From Aureimonas populi (GTDB taxonomy: Bacteria > Pseudomonadota > Alphaproteobacteria > Rhizobiales > Rhizobiaceae): a DNA stretch of 64,000 nt. The notes beneath the pieces are model-generated. The model saw nothing but the letters and a program-made list of their open reading frames with translations. It was not told where the DNA came from and ran no database searches. A program made the position numbers and the translations under genes. Below, piece by piece: positions 21,321-30,472 of the stretch; positions within the stretch are counted from its first letter, which is position 1, and every line of letters starts with the position of its first letter. The stretch covers positions 124,001-188,000 of the forward strand of contig NZ_CP072611.1 in assembly GCF_017815515.1 (NCBI RefSeq). Direction: 5' to 3'.

Positions 21321-22244
21321 ATGCTCTTGCCCGACCGGCTTCGCTCCATGGAGGTCTTCGCAAAGGTTGCCCAGCTCGGCAGCTTCTCGGCCGCCGGCCG
21401 GGCCCTCGGCCTGTCGCAGACCATGGTCACGAAGCATGTGGTGGCGCTGGAGGAACGGCTCGGCGTGCAGCTTCTCAAGCGCTCCACCCAGCGCGTGACG
21501 CCGACGGAGGCCGGCGCGCGCTTCCGCCAGTCGTGCGAGCGCATCCTGGAGGACGTGCTCGACGCCGAAGCGCTGGCGGCGTCCGACCGGGCCGATCCGC
21601 GAGGCCTGCTACGCCTCAGCGCGCCGCTTTCCTTCGGCATCCGCGAGATCGCGCCGATCCTGGCCGACCATGCCAGGGCCCATCGCGGCGTGCGGGTGGA
21701 ACTGGGGCTGAACGACCGTGTGGTGGATATCCTCGACGAAGGCTGGGATCTGGCCATCCGCATCGGCCGGCTGAAGGATTCCGCCCTCAAGGCCCGCCGG
21801 CTCGCGCCCTGCCGCATCATCCTGTGTGCCTCGCCCGCCTATCTGGCGGCACGCGGCACGCCGCGGCGCGTAGCCGAGCTTTCCGATCACGATTGCCTCG
21901 GCTACACGCTCTCGGAGATGACGGGGCCGGAGCAGTGGTCGTTCGGCCGGACGGGCGAGGTGAAGGTGCGCATCTCAGGCCCTATGCGCGCCAACAATGG
22001 TGATGCCGTTGCCCGCGCGGCCATGGAGGGGCTCGGCATCGTCTACCAGCCGAGCTTCATCGTGGGCGAGGCCCTGCGCCGGGGCGCGCTGGTGCCCATC
22101 GCGCTCGACCATCCGCCGGTGCAGATATCGGAGGTGCACGCCGTCTATCCCGCCACGCGCCACCCCTCCGCCAAGGTCCGCACGATGATCGACTTCCTCG
22201 CCGCGCGATGGGGCCCGACCCCGCCATGGGATCGCGGCCTCTAG
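21321..22244 (+). CDS. LysR family transcriptional regulator
   Basis: 307-residue regulator. The N-terminal winged helix-turn-helix (about residues 10-68) reads SMEVFAKVAQLGSFSAAGRA, with the recognition helix in LGLSQTMVTKHVVALEERLG. The effector domain has the usual PRGLLRLSAPLSFG entry near residue 92. AAAGGA precedes the start. It is divergent from doxX, the common layout for a LysR target. Its stop overlaps the stop of the convergent ABC exporter by 3-4 bases. Confidence 0.92.
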   Translation: MLLPDRLRSMEVFAKVAQLGSFSAAGRALGLSQTMVTKHVVALEERLGVQLLKRSTQRVTPTEAGARFRQSCERILEDVLDAEALAASDRADPRGLLRLSAPLSFGIREIAPILADHARAHRGVRVELGLNDRVVDILDEGWDLAIRIGRLKDSALKARRLAPCRIILCASPAYLAARGTPRRVAELSDHDCLGYTLSEMTGPEQWSFGRTGEVKVRISGPMRANNGDAVARAAMEGLGIVYQPSFIVGEALRRGALVPIALDHPPVQISEVHAVYPATRHPSAKVRTMIDFLAARWGPTPPWDRGL

Positions 22245-23971
22245 GCCGACGCCGTGAACGCGATCTCCTGCGCCGCCACGAGCCGCCGATAGGGGCCCTC
22301 GCGCGAGACAAGCTCGGCATGGCTGCCGAGTTCCGCGATGCGTCCGCCGGCCACCACCGCGATCCGGTCCGCGTGCCGGATGGTGGACAGGCGGTGCGCG
22401 ATGACCAGCGTGGTGCGCCCCTTCGAGAGCTCCGCCAGCGAGGCCTGGATCGCCCGTTCGGTCTCGGTATCGAGGGCCGAGGTCGCCTCGTCCAGGATCA
22501 GGATCTCCGGGTCCTTCAGGAACATGCGGGCGATGGACAGGCGCTGCTTCTGGCCGCCCGAAAGCTTGACGCCGCGCTCGCCCACCACCGTCTCCAGCCC
22601 CTCGGGCAGCGCGGCGACGGTCTGCGTCAGATGCGCCCGCTCCATCGCCTCGATGATGTCCTCCTCGCTGGCGTCGAGCCGGCCATAGGCGATGTTCTCG
22701 CGCACCGTTCCGCCGAAAAGGAACACGTCCTGGCTGACGACGCCGATATGGCGGCGAAGCGATTCCAGCGTCACCTCGCGGATGTCGCGGCCATCCAGCA
22801 GGATCGCCCCTTGCGTGACATCGTAGAAGCGCGGCACCAGCGAGCAGATCGTCGTCTTGCCCGCGCCCGAGGGTCCTACGAAGGCCAGCGTCTCGCCCGG
22901 CGCGATGTCGAGGTCGATCCCGTTCAGCACCGGGCGCCCGTTGGCATAGGCGAAATGCACGTCGCGCAGCGAGACCGCGCCCGTCACGCCGTTCAGGGGC
23001 CGCGCGTCCGGCGCATCGGCGATGTCGGGCTCGGTGTCGAGGAATTCGGCATAGCGCCGGAAGCCGGCAATGCCCTTCGGATAGGTCTCCAGCACGGCCG
23101 CGATCTTCTCCACCGGGCGGAAGAAGACGCCGACGAGGAGCAGGAAGCCGATGAAGCCGCCATAGGAGAGCTCTCCCTGGATCACATACCAGGTGCCGGC
23201 CACCATCACGATGACCTGCGTCAGGCGCATGGAGAAGTAGTTCAGCGACTGCGAGACCGCCATGATGCGGTAGGCGTCCAGCTTGCGCTCTCGGTAGAGC
23301 CCGTTGTTGCGCGCGAAGAGCGAGCGCTCGTGCGCCTCGTTGGCGAAGGACTGCACCACGCGGATGCCGCCGACATTCTCCTCGATCCGGGCGTTGAACT
23401 CGCCGATGGAGGAATAGATCGCTCTCCAGGTGTTGGTCATGCGCGCGCCGTACTTCGTCGTCACCCATGAGCCCACCGGCACCACGATGCCCGTGATGAG
23501 CGCCAGTTCCACGTGCACGGAAAGCATCAGCGCGAAGGCGCCGATGAAGGTCATGATCGCGATGAAGAGGTCTTCCGGCCCGTGATGGGCAACCTCGCCG
23601 ATCTCCTCCAGGTCCTTGGTGAGCCTGCCGACAAGATGGCCGGTCTTGACGTTGTCGAAATAGCCGAAGGAGAGTTTCTGAAGGTGCTCGAAGGCGCGCC
23701 GGCGCATCTCCGTCTCGATATTGATGCCCAGCATGTGGCCCCAATAGGTGACGACCGCCATCAACCCGGTGTTCAGCACGTAGATGAGCAGGAGCCCGGC
23801 CGAGGCCGCGAGGATCAGCCCCCATTGGCCGGAAGGCAGAAGCTCGTCGACGAAGAGCTTTACGGCGATGGGAAAGCCCAGTTCGAGAAGGCCCGCGATC
23901 ACCGCGGAGGAGAAGTCGAGCACGAAGAGCCCGCGCCAGGGGGCATAATAGGAGAAAAAGCGCGCCAGCAT
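22241..23971 (-). CDS. ABC exporter, MsbA/multidrug type (fused permease-ATPase)
   Basis: 576-residue half-transporter that works as a homodimer. Residues about 15-310 form a six-helix membrane domain. The ATPase domain has Walker A (GPSGAGKTT near residue 370), the signature [14 protein letters not shown] near residue 475 and Walker B ([12 protein letters not shown]). Substrate may be lipid, lipid A precursor or drug; the family cannot be resolved by eye. It is monocistronic, and no partner half-transporter is adjacent, which fits a homodimer. Confidence 0.9.
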   Translation of the reverse strand: MLARFFSYYAPWRGLFVLDFSSAVIAGLLELGFPIAVKLFVDELLPSGQWGLILAASAGLLLIYVLNTGLMAVVTYWGHMLGINIETEMRRRAFEHLQKLSFGYFDNVKTGHLVGRLTKDLEEIGEVAHHGPEDLFIAIMTFIGAFALMLSVHVELALITGIVVPVGSWVTTKYGARMTNTWRAIYSSIGEFNARIEENVGGIRVVQSFANEAHERSLFARNNGLYRERKLDAYRIMAVSQSLNYFSMRLTQVIVMVAGTWYVIQGELSYGGFIGFLLLVGVFFRPVEKIAAVLETYPKGIAGFRRYAEFLDTEPDIADAPDARPLNGVTGAVSLRDVHFAYANGRPVLNGIDLDIAPGETLAFVGPSGAGKTTICSLVPRFYDVTQGAILLDGRDIREVTLESLRRHIGVVSQDVFLFGGTVRENIAYGRLDASEEDIIEAMERAHLTQTVAALPEGLETVVGERGVKLSGGQKQRLSIARMFLKDPEILILDEATSALDTETERAIQASLAELSKGRTTLVIAHRLSTIRHADRIAVVAGGRIAELGSHAELVSREGPYRRLVAAQEIAFTASA

Positions 23972-24064
23972 GGCTCAACCTTCCGATGAATGGAGACCCC
24001 GCCTCCTCGCTACAGCCCCCTCGCCCAAACCGGCGCGGCGCGCAAGATGCGCGCGGCGTATTCT

Positions 24065-24079
24065 TGACCACGATCCTCA
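24065..24079 (+). promoter_or_regulatory. IRO-type (RirA-like) iron box upstream of the heme monooxygenase
   Basis: TGACCACGATCCTCA fits TGA-N9-TCA, with an extra matching T and A outside (TTGA...TCAA). It begins one base inside a TTGACC -35-like hexamer, the same arrangement as the box before exbB, and lies 70 bases before the gene. The inner nine bases are not palindromic, so it is weaker than the exbB box. Confidence 0.5.
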
Positions 24080-24148
24080 AGTTCAGGCCTTGACGGCGGC
24101 GCCTTCGGCAGGCTTTGCCAGGGGTGCGGATAAAAGGAGAGATTTCCC

Positions 24149-24463
24149 ATGTTCATCGCGATGAACCGCTTCAAGGTCGTGCCCGGCTCGGAAGAGGAAT
24201 TCGAGGCATTGTGGGCCAACCGCGAGTCGCACCTCCACAAGATGGAGGGCTTCGTCGAGTTCCACATGCTCAAGGGCCCCGAGCGCGAGGACCATCGCCT
24301 CTACGCCTCGCACACGGTCTGGGCCTCGAAGGAGGCGTTTGAGGCCTGGACGCGGTCCGACGCGTTCCGCGCCGCCCATAGCGGCGCGCGCTCCACCAAG
24401 CCCCTCTATCTCGGCGCGCCGCAGTTCGAGGGCTTCGAGGTCATCCAGACGATTTCGGCCTGA
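24149..24463 (+). CDS. IsdG/HmuQ-type heme-degrading monooxygenase
   Basis: 104-residue ferredoxin-fold monooxygenase of the antibiotic-biosynthesis-monooxygenase superfamily. Asn6, Trp67 and His77 fall almost exactly on the Asn7/Trp67/His77 catalytic triad of staphylococcal IsdG, so cleavage of heme to release iron is likely. The rhizobial equivalents are HmuQ/HmuD. AAGGAG precedes the start by 10 bases. It stands alone, with no heme transporter nearby, but an IRO-type box upstream points to induction by iron shortage. Confidence 0.85.
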   Translation: MFIAMNRFKVVPGSEEEFEALWANRESHLHKMEGFVEFHMLKGPEREDHRLYASHTVWASKEAFEAWTRSDAFRAAHSGARSTKPLYLGAPQFEGFEVIQTISA

Positions 24464-24590
24464 GCCACCCGGACCCCGCGCCTCTCGACCGGCGGCTGAG
24501 GCGGGAAGCCGGTGCGCGGGGCCGGTTTTCCGCGAAGGGCGGCCCGAAGGCCGCCTCGCGTCATGCCCGTTCCTCGCCCCGGCAAGGCGC

Positions 24591-25586
24591 TCAGTCGATC
24601 TCGGCGGCCCTGTCGGTGACGGCGGCGGTCCAGGCGCCTTCGGGCCGGGCGGTGATGACGGGGTCCGATCCCTCCGACATCAGCACGTCCACCGTCTGCT
24701 CGGCGGCGGCCTCGTCCAGGGCGCCGCTTTCATCGCCAAGGAGCCCGACGATCTCACCCACCATGCGCACCTGGTGCTCCTGCGTCTGCGCGCCGGTCAT
24801 GTCGTTGTCGAGCACGATCCCGGCCGCTTCCTCCGGGTTCTCCCGCGCCCACTCCCAGCCGCGCATCGAGGCTTTGACGAAGCGGGCGAGCTTGTCCACC
24901 ATTTCGGGGTCTTCCAGATTGGCCTCGGTGGTGTAGAGCCCGTCCTCCAGCGTCGCCACGCCCTCGTCGGAATAGGAGAAGACGGTCAACTCGTCCTCCG
25001 GGATTCCCGCGTCGATGACCTGCCAGTATTCGTTGTAGTTCATCGTCGAGATGCAGTCGGCCTGCCGCTGGATCAGCGGATCGACGTTGAAGCCCTGGCG
25101 GATCACCGTCACGCCCCCTTCGCCGCCCTCGGTGGAGAGGCCGAGCCGCGACATCCACGACAGGAAGGGATATTCGTTGCCGGAGAACCACACGCCCAGC
25201 GTCTTGCCGGCGAAATCCTCCGGGCTCTCTATGCCTGTGTCGGCGCGGCAGGTGAGCTGCATGCCCGAACGTGCGAAAGGCTGGGCGATGTTGACGAGCG
25301 GCAGGCCGCGCTCGCGCGCCGCCAGCGCGGCGGGCATCCACTCCACGATGACATCGGCCCCGCCGCCCGCGATCACCTGCGGGGGCGCGATGTCGGGCCC
25401 GCCGGGATTGATCGTGACGTCCAGGCCCGCTTCCTCGTAGAAGCCCTGGTCCTTTGCCACGTAATAGCCGGCGAACTGGCCCTGCGTGACCCATTTCAGT
25501 TGAAGCGTCAGCGCGTCCTGCGCGGCGGCGGGCAGGCTCGCGGCCGCCAGCGCGGCGGTGGCCATGAGGATGGTGCGGATGCGCAT
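24591..25586 (-). CDS. ABC importer, NMT1/THI5-like substrate-binding protein (pyrimidine candidate)
   Basis: 331-residue periplasmic protein with a signal peptide ending SLPAAA. The NMT1/THI5-like fold includes LKWVTQGQFAGYYVAKDQGF and AGLDVTINPGGPDIAPPQVI. This family binds pyrimidine-like ligands such as thiamine precursors, as well as riboflavin and others. As the last gene of an operon that degrades pyrimidines, it most likely binds uracil, thymine or a dihydropyrimidine. It follows the second permease by 11 bases. The ligand is inferred. Confidence 0.82.
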   Translation of the reverse strand: MRIRTILMATAALAAASLPAAAQDALTLQLKWVTQGQFAGYYVAKDQGFYEEAGLDVTINPGGPDIAPPQVIAGGGADVIVEWMPAALAARERGLPLVNIAQPFARSGMQLTCRADTGIESPEDFAGKTLGVWFSGNEYPFLSWMSRLGLSTEGGEGGVTVIRQGFNVDPLIQRQADCISTMNYNEYWQVIDAGIPEDELTVFSYSDEGVATLEDGLYTTEANLEDPEMVDKLARFVKASMRGWEWARENPEEAAGIVLDNDMTGAQTQEHQVRMVGEIVGLLGDESGALDEAAAEQTVDVLMSEGSDPVITARPEGAWTAAVTDRAAEID

Positions 25587-25597
25587 GCCGGTGCTCC

Positions 25598-26548
25598 TTA
25601 ACGTCGTTGGGAGGGATGCCAGAAAGTGACGGCCCGCTCGGCAAGCGCCAGCAGGCCGTAGGAAAGCGAGCCCGCCAGGGCCGCGACCGCGATCTCGGCC
25701 CAGACCATGTCGGTGTTGAGCCGGCCGATCTCGGCCGAGATGCGAAACCCCATGCCGACGATGGGCGTGCCGAAGAACTCGGCGACGATGGCCCCGATCA
25801 GCGCCAGCGTGGAATTGATCTTGAGCGCGTTGAAGATGAAGGGCAGCGCGGCGGGCAGGCGCAGCTTGAGGAGCGTCTGCCACGGCCCGCCGGCATAAGT
25901 GCGCATCAGGTCGCGCTCCATGGCCCCCGCCGCGTCCAGCCCCGCCACCGTGTTCACCAGCATGGGGAAGAAGGTCATCAGCGCCACCACGGCGGCCTTG
26001 GAGGGCCAGTCGAAGCCGAACCACATGACCATGATGGGCGCCACGCCGATGACCGGCAGCGCCGAGGCGAGGTTGCCGATGGGAAGCAGGCCGCGCTTCA
26101 GGAAGGGCGAGCGATCCACCAGGATCGCGGCGAGAAAGCCCGCACCGCAGCCGATGGCGTAGCCCGCCAGCACCGCCTTCAGATAGGTCTGGACGAAATC
26201 GGCCCAGAGGATGGAGGTCGAGGCGGCGAACCGCGCTGCGATCTGCGAGGGCGCGGGCAGGAGCACCACCGGCACGGCCAGCCCGCGCACGAGGAACTCC
26301 CACAGCAACAGAACCGTCGCGCCGAAAAGCAGCGGCACGGCAAGGCCGGCCAGGCGCCCGGCGGGCGAGCGCTCCGGAAGGGCGGAGAGAAGCGCCGTCA
26401 GCCGCCAGGCCGCCAGCCAGAAGGCGATGAGCAGCGCCCAGAAGAGCGGCCCCGCCCCTTGCGGCACGATGTCGAACAACGCCCAGGCGGCGGCCAGCGC
26501 AAGGCCGGCGGCCAGCACGCCTTGCAGGGGCGCGGCCCGCACGCTCAT
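25598..26548 (-). CDS. ABC importer permease, second subunit
   Basis: 316-residue permease with four hydrophobic segments in the first 110 residues and a C-terminal transport domain. The EAA loop DLMRTYAGGPWQTLLKLRLP is near residue 230. The start ATG overlaps the stop of the preceding permease (ATGA). It resembles the SsuC/ThiX class that partners NMT1-type binding proteins, and forms the heterodimeric channel with the gene before it. Confidence 0.85.
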   Translation of the reverse strand: MSVRAAPLQGVLAAGLALAAAWALFDIVPQGAGPLFWALLIAFWLAAWRLTALLSALPERSPAGRLAGLAVPLLFGATVLLLWEFLVRGLAVPVVLLPAPSQIAARFAASTSILWADFVQTYLKAVLAGYAIGCGAGFLAAILVDRSPFLKRGLLPIGNLASALPVIGVAPIMVMWFGFDWPSKAAVVALMTFFPMLVNTVAGLDAAGAMERDLMRTYAGGPWQTLLKLRLPAALPFIFNALKINSTLALIGAIVAEFFGTPIVGMGFRISAEIGRLNTDMVWAEIAVAALAGSLSYGLLALAERAVTFWHPSQRR

Positions 26549-27489
26549 TTCACCGGCCCCATGCGTTTCAGCACCAGCCGCTCGACCAGGCCGACCAGCC
26601 CCACGAGCAGCCCCGCCAGCAGCGCGGCGGTGACGAGCGCCGACCAGATCTGGATCGTCTGCCCGTAGTAGGAACCGGCAAGGAGCCGCGCGCCGAGCCC
26701 CGCCACCGCCCCGGTCGGCAGCTCGCCGACGATGGCGCCCACGAGCGCGGCCGCCACGGCGACCTTCATCGAGGCGAAGAGGAAGGGCAGCGAGGCCGGC
26801 AGGCGCAGCTTGGAGAGCACCCGCCCGCCGCTGGCGCCATAGGTGCGCATCAGGTCGAGATGCATCGCATCGGGCGAGCGCAGCCCCTTCACCATGCCCA
26901 CCGCGACGGGAAAGAAGGAAAGATAGGTCGAGATCAGCGCCTTCGGCAGAAGGCCCGAAACGCCGACCGAATTCAGGACCACCACGATCATCGGCGCGAT
27001 GGCGAGGATGGGGATGGTCTGGCTGGCCACCAGCCAGGGCATCAGGCTCCGGTCCAGCGTGCGCGAATGCAGGATGGCCACCGCCAGCGCGATGCCGAGC
27101 AGCGTGCCCATGGCGAAGCCGAGCAGCGTGGAGGAGAGCGTCACCTGCGCGTGGAACACCAGCGAGCGCGGCGAAGTGGGCCGCACCTCCACCGTGGTGC
27201 GCCAGATTTCGGCGGCGATCTGGTGCGGGGCCGGCAGGATCGGCCGCTCCGCGCTCCATGTCGCGCCCACGCGCTCGGCCAGCGTGGCGGCCGGGTTCTC
27301 CCGCAGCAGCCGCTCGCCGCTGGTCTGCCAGTTCATCAAAACCGCGCCCGCGTACCAGACGAGGGCCAGCACGGCGAGGACGCAGAGCACCGGCACCGCC
27401 CGGCCCTGCGCCAACCGGCGCCCAAGTCCGCCGCCGGCCGCCCGGCCGGCCCCGGCCCCCGGCGCGAGAATGGGCGCGGCGGTGGTCAC
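26545..27489 (-). CDS. ABC importer permease, first subunit
   Basis: 314-residue permease with one N-terminal helix (about residues 33-52) and a five-helix transport domain. The EAA loop is LMRTYGASGGRVLSKLRLPA near residue 215. It begins 15 bases after the ATPase gene and ends in an ATGA overlap with the second permease. The pair share the loop pattern LMRTYxGxxxxxLxKLRLPA, a sign of old duplication. Confidence 0.85.
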   Translation of the reverse strand: MTTAAPILAPGAGAGRAAGGGLGRRLAQGRAVPVLCVLAVLALVWYAGAVLMNWQTSGERLLRENPAATLAERVGATWSAERPILPAPHQIAAEIWRTTVEVRPTSPRSLVFHAQVTLSSTLLGFAMGTLLGIALAVAILHSRTLDRSLMPWLVASQTIPILAIAPMIVVVLNSVGVSGLLPKALISTYLSFFPVAVGMVKGLRSPDAMHLDLMRTYGASGGRVLSKLRLPASLPFLFASMKVAVAAALVGAIVGELPTGAVAGLGARLLAGSYYGQTIQIWSALVTAALLAGLLVGLVGLVERLVLKRMGPVK

Positions 27490-27504
27490 GGCGACCCTCC
27501 GGCC

Positions 27505-28344
27505 TCAGTCATAGGAGTGCCCCGCCCGCAGCCCCTCGCGCACACGGTGGGCGATCTCCAGGAAGCGAGGCGTCTCGCGGATGTCGAGCGGGCGATCGGG
27601 GCCGAGGTCGCAATCGACCACCTCGTGGATGCGCCCGGGACGCGGGCTCATCACCACGATCCTGGTAGAGAGGAACACGGCCTCGGGGATCGAATGCGTG
27701 ACGAAGACCACCGTCTTGCGCGTCTTGGCCCAGAGCTTGAGAAGCTCCTCGTTCAGCCGGTCGCGCACGATCTCGTCCAGCGCCCCGAAGGGCTCGTCCA
27801 TGAGAAGCAGGTCTGGGTCGAAGGAGAGCGCACGGGCGATGGAGGCGCGCTGCTGCATGCCGCCGGAAAGCTGCCAGGGATATTTGCGCTCGAAGCCCTT
27901 CAGGCCGACGAGCTCCAGATTGCGCGCGATGCGCGCCCCGCGCTCGGACCTTGGAATGTCCATCACCTCCAGCGGCAGGGCGACGTTCTTCTCGATGGTG
28001 CGCCAGGGATAGAGGGCGGCGGCCTGGAACACGTAGCCGTAGGCCCGGGCAAGCCGCGCCTGCTCGGGCGACAGGCCATTCACCCGGATCGAGCCCTCCG
28101 TGGGCTTTTCGAGGTCCGCGATGACGCGCAGCAGCGTCGTCTTCCCGCATCCCGAGGGGCCGATGAAGGAGACGAACTCGCCCCGCCGGATCGTCAGGTC
28201 CACGTCCTTCAGCGCGTTCACCGGCCCGTCCGCCGTCTGGAAGGTCAGCGAAAGCCGCCGGGCCTCCACGGCGAAATCGCCCGTCACCGGCGTGGCGAGG
28301 GCATGGCCGCGCGGCAGGTCGACCGGTGCGGTGGCCAGCGACAT
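27505..28344 (-). CDS. ABC importer ATP-binding protein
   Basis: 279-residue ATPase with Walker A GPSGCGKTTLL near residue 63, the signature LSGGMQQRASIARAL near residue 163 and Walker [15 protein letters not shown]. It is of the SsuB/TauB/ThiZ class that serves the NMT1-type importers. The start ATG overlaps the stop of the dihydropyrimidinase gene (ATGA), binding transport and catabolism in one message. Confidence 0.88.
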   Translation of the reverse strand: MSLATAPVDLPRGHALATPVTGDFAVEARRLSLTFQTADGPVNALKDVDLTIRRGEFVSFIGPSGCGKTTLLRVIADLEKPTEGSIRVNGLSPEQARLARAYGYVFQAAALYPWRTIEKNVALPLEVMDIPRSERGARIARNLELVGLKGFERKYPWQLSGGMQQRASIARALSFDPDLLLMDEPFGALDEIVRDRLNEELLKLWAKTRKTVVFVTHSIPEAVFLSTRIVVMSPRPGRIHEVVDCDLGPDRPLDIRETPRFLEIAHRVREGLRAGHSYD

Positions 28345-29792
28345 CAGACCCCCGCCGGAATGCCGGAACGCTCGACCTTGCGCGGGGCGACCAGCTCCTT
28401 CCAGGTCGAGAGCGCCTTGCTGATGGGCGCGCCGGCCGGCCGCTCGACGAAGCGCCCGTCGCCCTTCCCGGCCCGCAGCTCGCCGTCGCGCCAGGCGATG
28501 CGCCCGCGCGACAGGGTGATGGCGGGCAGACCCGTCACCTCGATGCCCTCGAAGACGTTGTAGTCGATGGCCGAAGCTTGCGATGCAGCCGAAATGGTCT
28601 TGGTCGCCGCCGGGTCCCAGATCACCAGATCGGCGTCCGCGCCGGGCAGGATGGCACCCTTCCGGGGATAGACGTTGAGGATCTTGGCGATGTTGGTGGA
28701 GGTGACGGCCACGAACTCGTTCATCGTCAGCCTGCCGGTGCGCACACCCTTCGTCCAGAGAACCGGCAGCCGGTCCTCCAGCCCGCCGGTGCCGTTCGGA
28801 ATCTTCGTGAAGTCGCCCACGCCATAGCGCTTCTGCTCCGAGGTGAAGGCGCAATGGTCCGTCGCCACCACCTGCAGCGAGCCGGAAGCGAGGCCCGCCC
28901 AGAGCGAATCCTGGTTCGCCTTGTCGCGGAAGGGCGGGCTCATCACCCGGCGCGCGGCATGGTCCCAGTCGGCATGGGCGTATTCGCCCTCGTCCAGCGT
29001 CAGATGCTGGATCAGCGGTTCGCCGAAGACGCGCATCCCCTTCTGGCGCGCGCGGCGGATCGCCTCGTGGCTCTCCTCGCAGGAGACATGCACGACATAA
29101 AGCGGCACGCCGGCCTGGTCGGCGATCATGATGGCGCGGTTGGTGGCCTCGCCCTCCACCTGCGGCGGGCGCGAATAGGCGTGAGCCTCCGGGCCGTCGT
29201 TGCCGGCCGCCAGAAGCCGCTGCTGGAGCGAGGCGACGACATCTCCGTTCTCGGCATGGACGAGCGGCAGCGCGCCCAGCTCCGCGCAGCGCTGGAACGA
29301 GGCGAACATCTCGTCGTCGTTCACCATCAGGGAGCCCTTGTAGGCCATGAAATGCTTGAAGCTGTTGACGCCCGCCGCCACCACCTTGGGCATATCGTCG
29401 AAGACCTGCTGCCCCCACCATGTGATGGCCATGTGGAAGGAATAGTCGGCCCGCGCCTTGCCGGCCTTCTGGTGCCATTCCTGCAAGGCCTCGATCAGCC
29501 CCTGCCCCGGTGCGGGCAGGCAGAAATCCACCGTCATCGTCGTGCCGCCGGCCAGCCCCGCCGCCGTGCCGGTGTCGAAATCGTCGGCCGAATGGGTGCC
29601 CATGAAGGGCATTTCCATGTGGGTGTGCGGGTCGATGCCGCCGGGCATCACATAGGCGCCCGAGGCGTCGATGGTCTCGTCGCCGGAAAGATCCTCGCCG
29701 ATCCGAGCGATGGTCTCGCCGTCGATCAGGATATCGCCCCGATAGGTCCGGTCGGCGGTGACGATCGTGCCGCCCTTGATGACGAGGGTCAT
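28344..29792 (-). CDS. hydA: Dihydropyrimidinase (D-hydantoinase family)
   Basis: Opens dihydrouracil or dihydrothymine to the N-carbamoyl amino acid, step two of reductive pyrimidine breakdown. The 482-residue amidohydrolase has the metal ligands His57 and His59 in DPHTHMEMPF and the probable carboxylated lysine Lys146 in NSFKHF. Further ligand regions are VHAENGD and VATDHCAF. Neighbours supply steps one (preTA) and three (carbamoyl amidohydrolase), which favours dihydropyrimidinase over a hydantoinase role. It starts 31 bases after the LysE gene. Confidence 0.92.
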   Translation of the reverse strand: MTLVIKGGTIVTADRTYRGDILIDGETIARIGEDLSGDETIDASGAYVMPGGIDPHTHMEMPFMGTHSADDFDTGTAAGLAGGTTMTVDFCLPAPGQGLIEALQEWHQKAGKARADYSFHMAITWWGQQVFDDMPKVVAAGVNSFKHFMAYKGSLMVNDDEMFASFQRCAELGALPLVHAENGDVVASLQQRLLAAGNDGPEAHAYSRPPQVEGEATNRAIMIADQAGVPLYVVHVSCEESHEAIRRARQKGMRVFGEPLIQHLTLDEGEYAHADWDHAARRVMSPPFRDKANQDSLWAGLASGSLQVVATDHCAFTSEQKRYGVGDFTKIPNGTGGLEDRLPVLWTKGVRTGRLTMNEFVAVTSTNIAKILNVYPRKGAILPGADADLVIWDPAATKTISAASQASAIDYNVFEGIEVTGLPAITLSRGRIAWRDGELRAGKGDGRFVERPAGAPISKALSTWKELVAPRKVERSGIPAGV

Positions 29793-29823
29793 GGACGTCC
29801 TCTCCTGGATTGCTGTTCTCTCG

Positions 29824-30459
29824 TCATGGCCGCATCGTGGCGAGACGCCAGCCGAAGCCGAGGAAGACGACGCCCGTCGCGCCCTTCAGAAGGCGGGTGA
29901 AGCGCTCGCTGCGCACGAAGCCCGAGGCACGGTCCACCAGGAGGAGGATGCCGGTGAACCACACGACATTGATCAGCGCGTGGATGCTCGCCAGCCCGAA
30001 CCCGGTCGCGACCGGATTTCCCTCCAGTCCGATGAACTGGGGGAAGGCCGCAAGATAGAACAGGGCGACCTTCGGGTTGAGGGCGTTGGTCAGGAACCCC
30101 TCACCGAAGGCGAGCGCCAGGCCTCGAGGCCGGCGCGAGGGGGCCGGGCCGGCCGGCACCAGCCGCCTTGCGGAAAACGCCTCGCGCAGCGCCTTGATGC
30201 CGATCCATGCCAGATACAGCGCGCCCGCAAGCTTCACCGCCAGGAAGGCGTTGGCCGACTGCACCAGGATGACCGAAAGCCCGAACACCGCCAGCGTGCA
30301 ATGGACGTAGAAGGCGGCCACGAAGCCGGCGATATTGGCAAAGCCAGCCGCCCGGCCCGAGGCCGGAACGGTCTTGGCGATCAGAACGCCGTTCGGCCCC
30401 GGCGACATCACCAGGAGCGCGGCGATCACGGCGAAGCTGCCGAGCGTCTCGAATGTCAT
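29824..30459 (-). CDS. LysE/RhtB-type amino-acid exporter
   Basis: 211-residue membrane protein with five to six hydrophobic segments and the family start LVMSPGPNGVLIAKTV near residue 17, then GFLTNALNPKVALFYLAAFP near residue 115. LysE proteins export amino acids. Its place between the carbamoyl amidohydrolase (13-base gap) and dihydropyrimidinase (31-base gap) suggests export of the pathway product beta-alanine or beta-aminoisobutyrate, or relief of a toxic intermediate; this is inference. Confidence 0.85.
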   Translation of the reverse strand: MTFETLGSFAVIAALLVMSPGPNGVLIAKTVPASGRAAGFANIAGFVAAFYVHCTLAVFGLSVILVQSANAFLAVKLAGALYLAWIGIKALREAFSARRLVPAGPAPSRRPRGLALAFGEGFLTNALNPKVALFYLAAFPQFIGLEGNPVATGFGLASIHALINVVWFTGILLLVDRASGFVRSERFTRLLKGATGVVFLGFGWRLATMRP

Positions 30460-30472
30460 GGCCGGTCCCCGT

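Noticed and set aside
24488..24529. Hairpin with TTTT after the heme monooxygenase as a terminator
   Set aside because: The arms (ACCGGC / GCCGGT) can pair in several ways with a long loop, and the T-run follows only the weakest pairing. I could not support a defined terminator.
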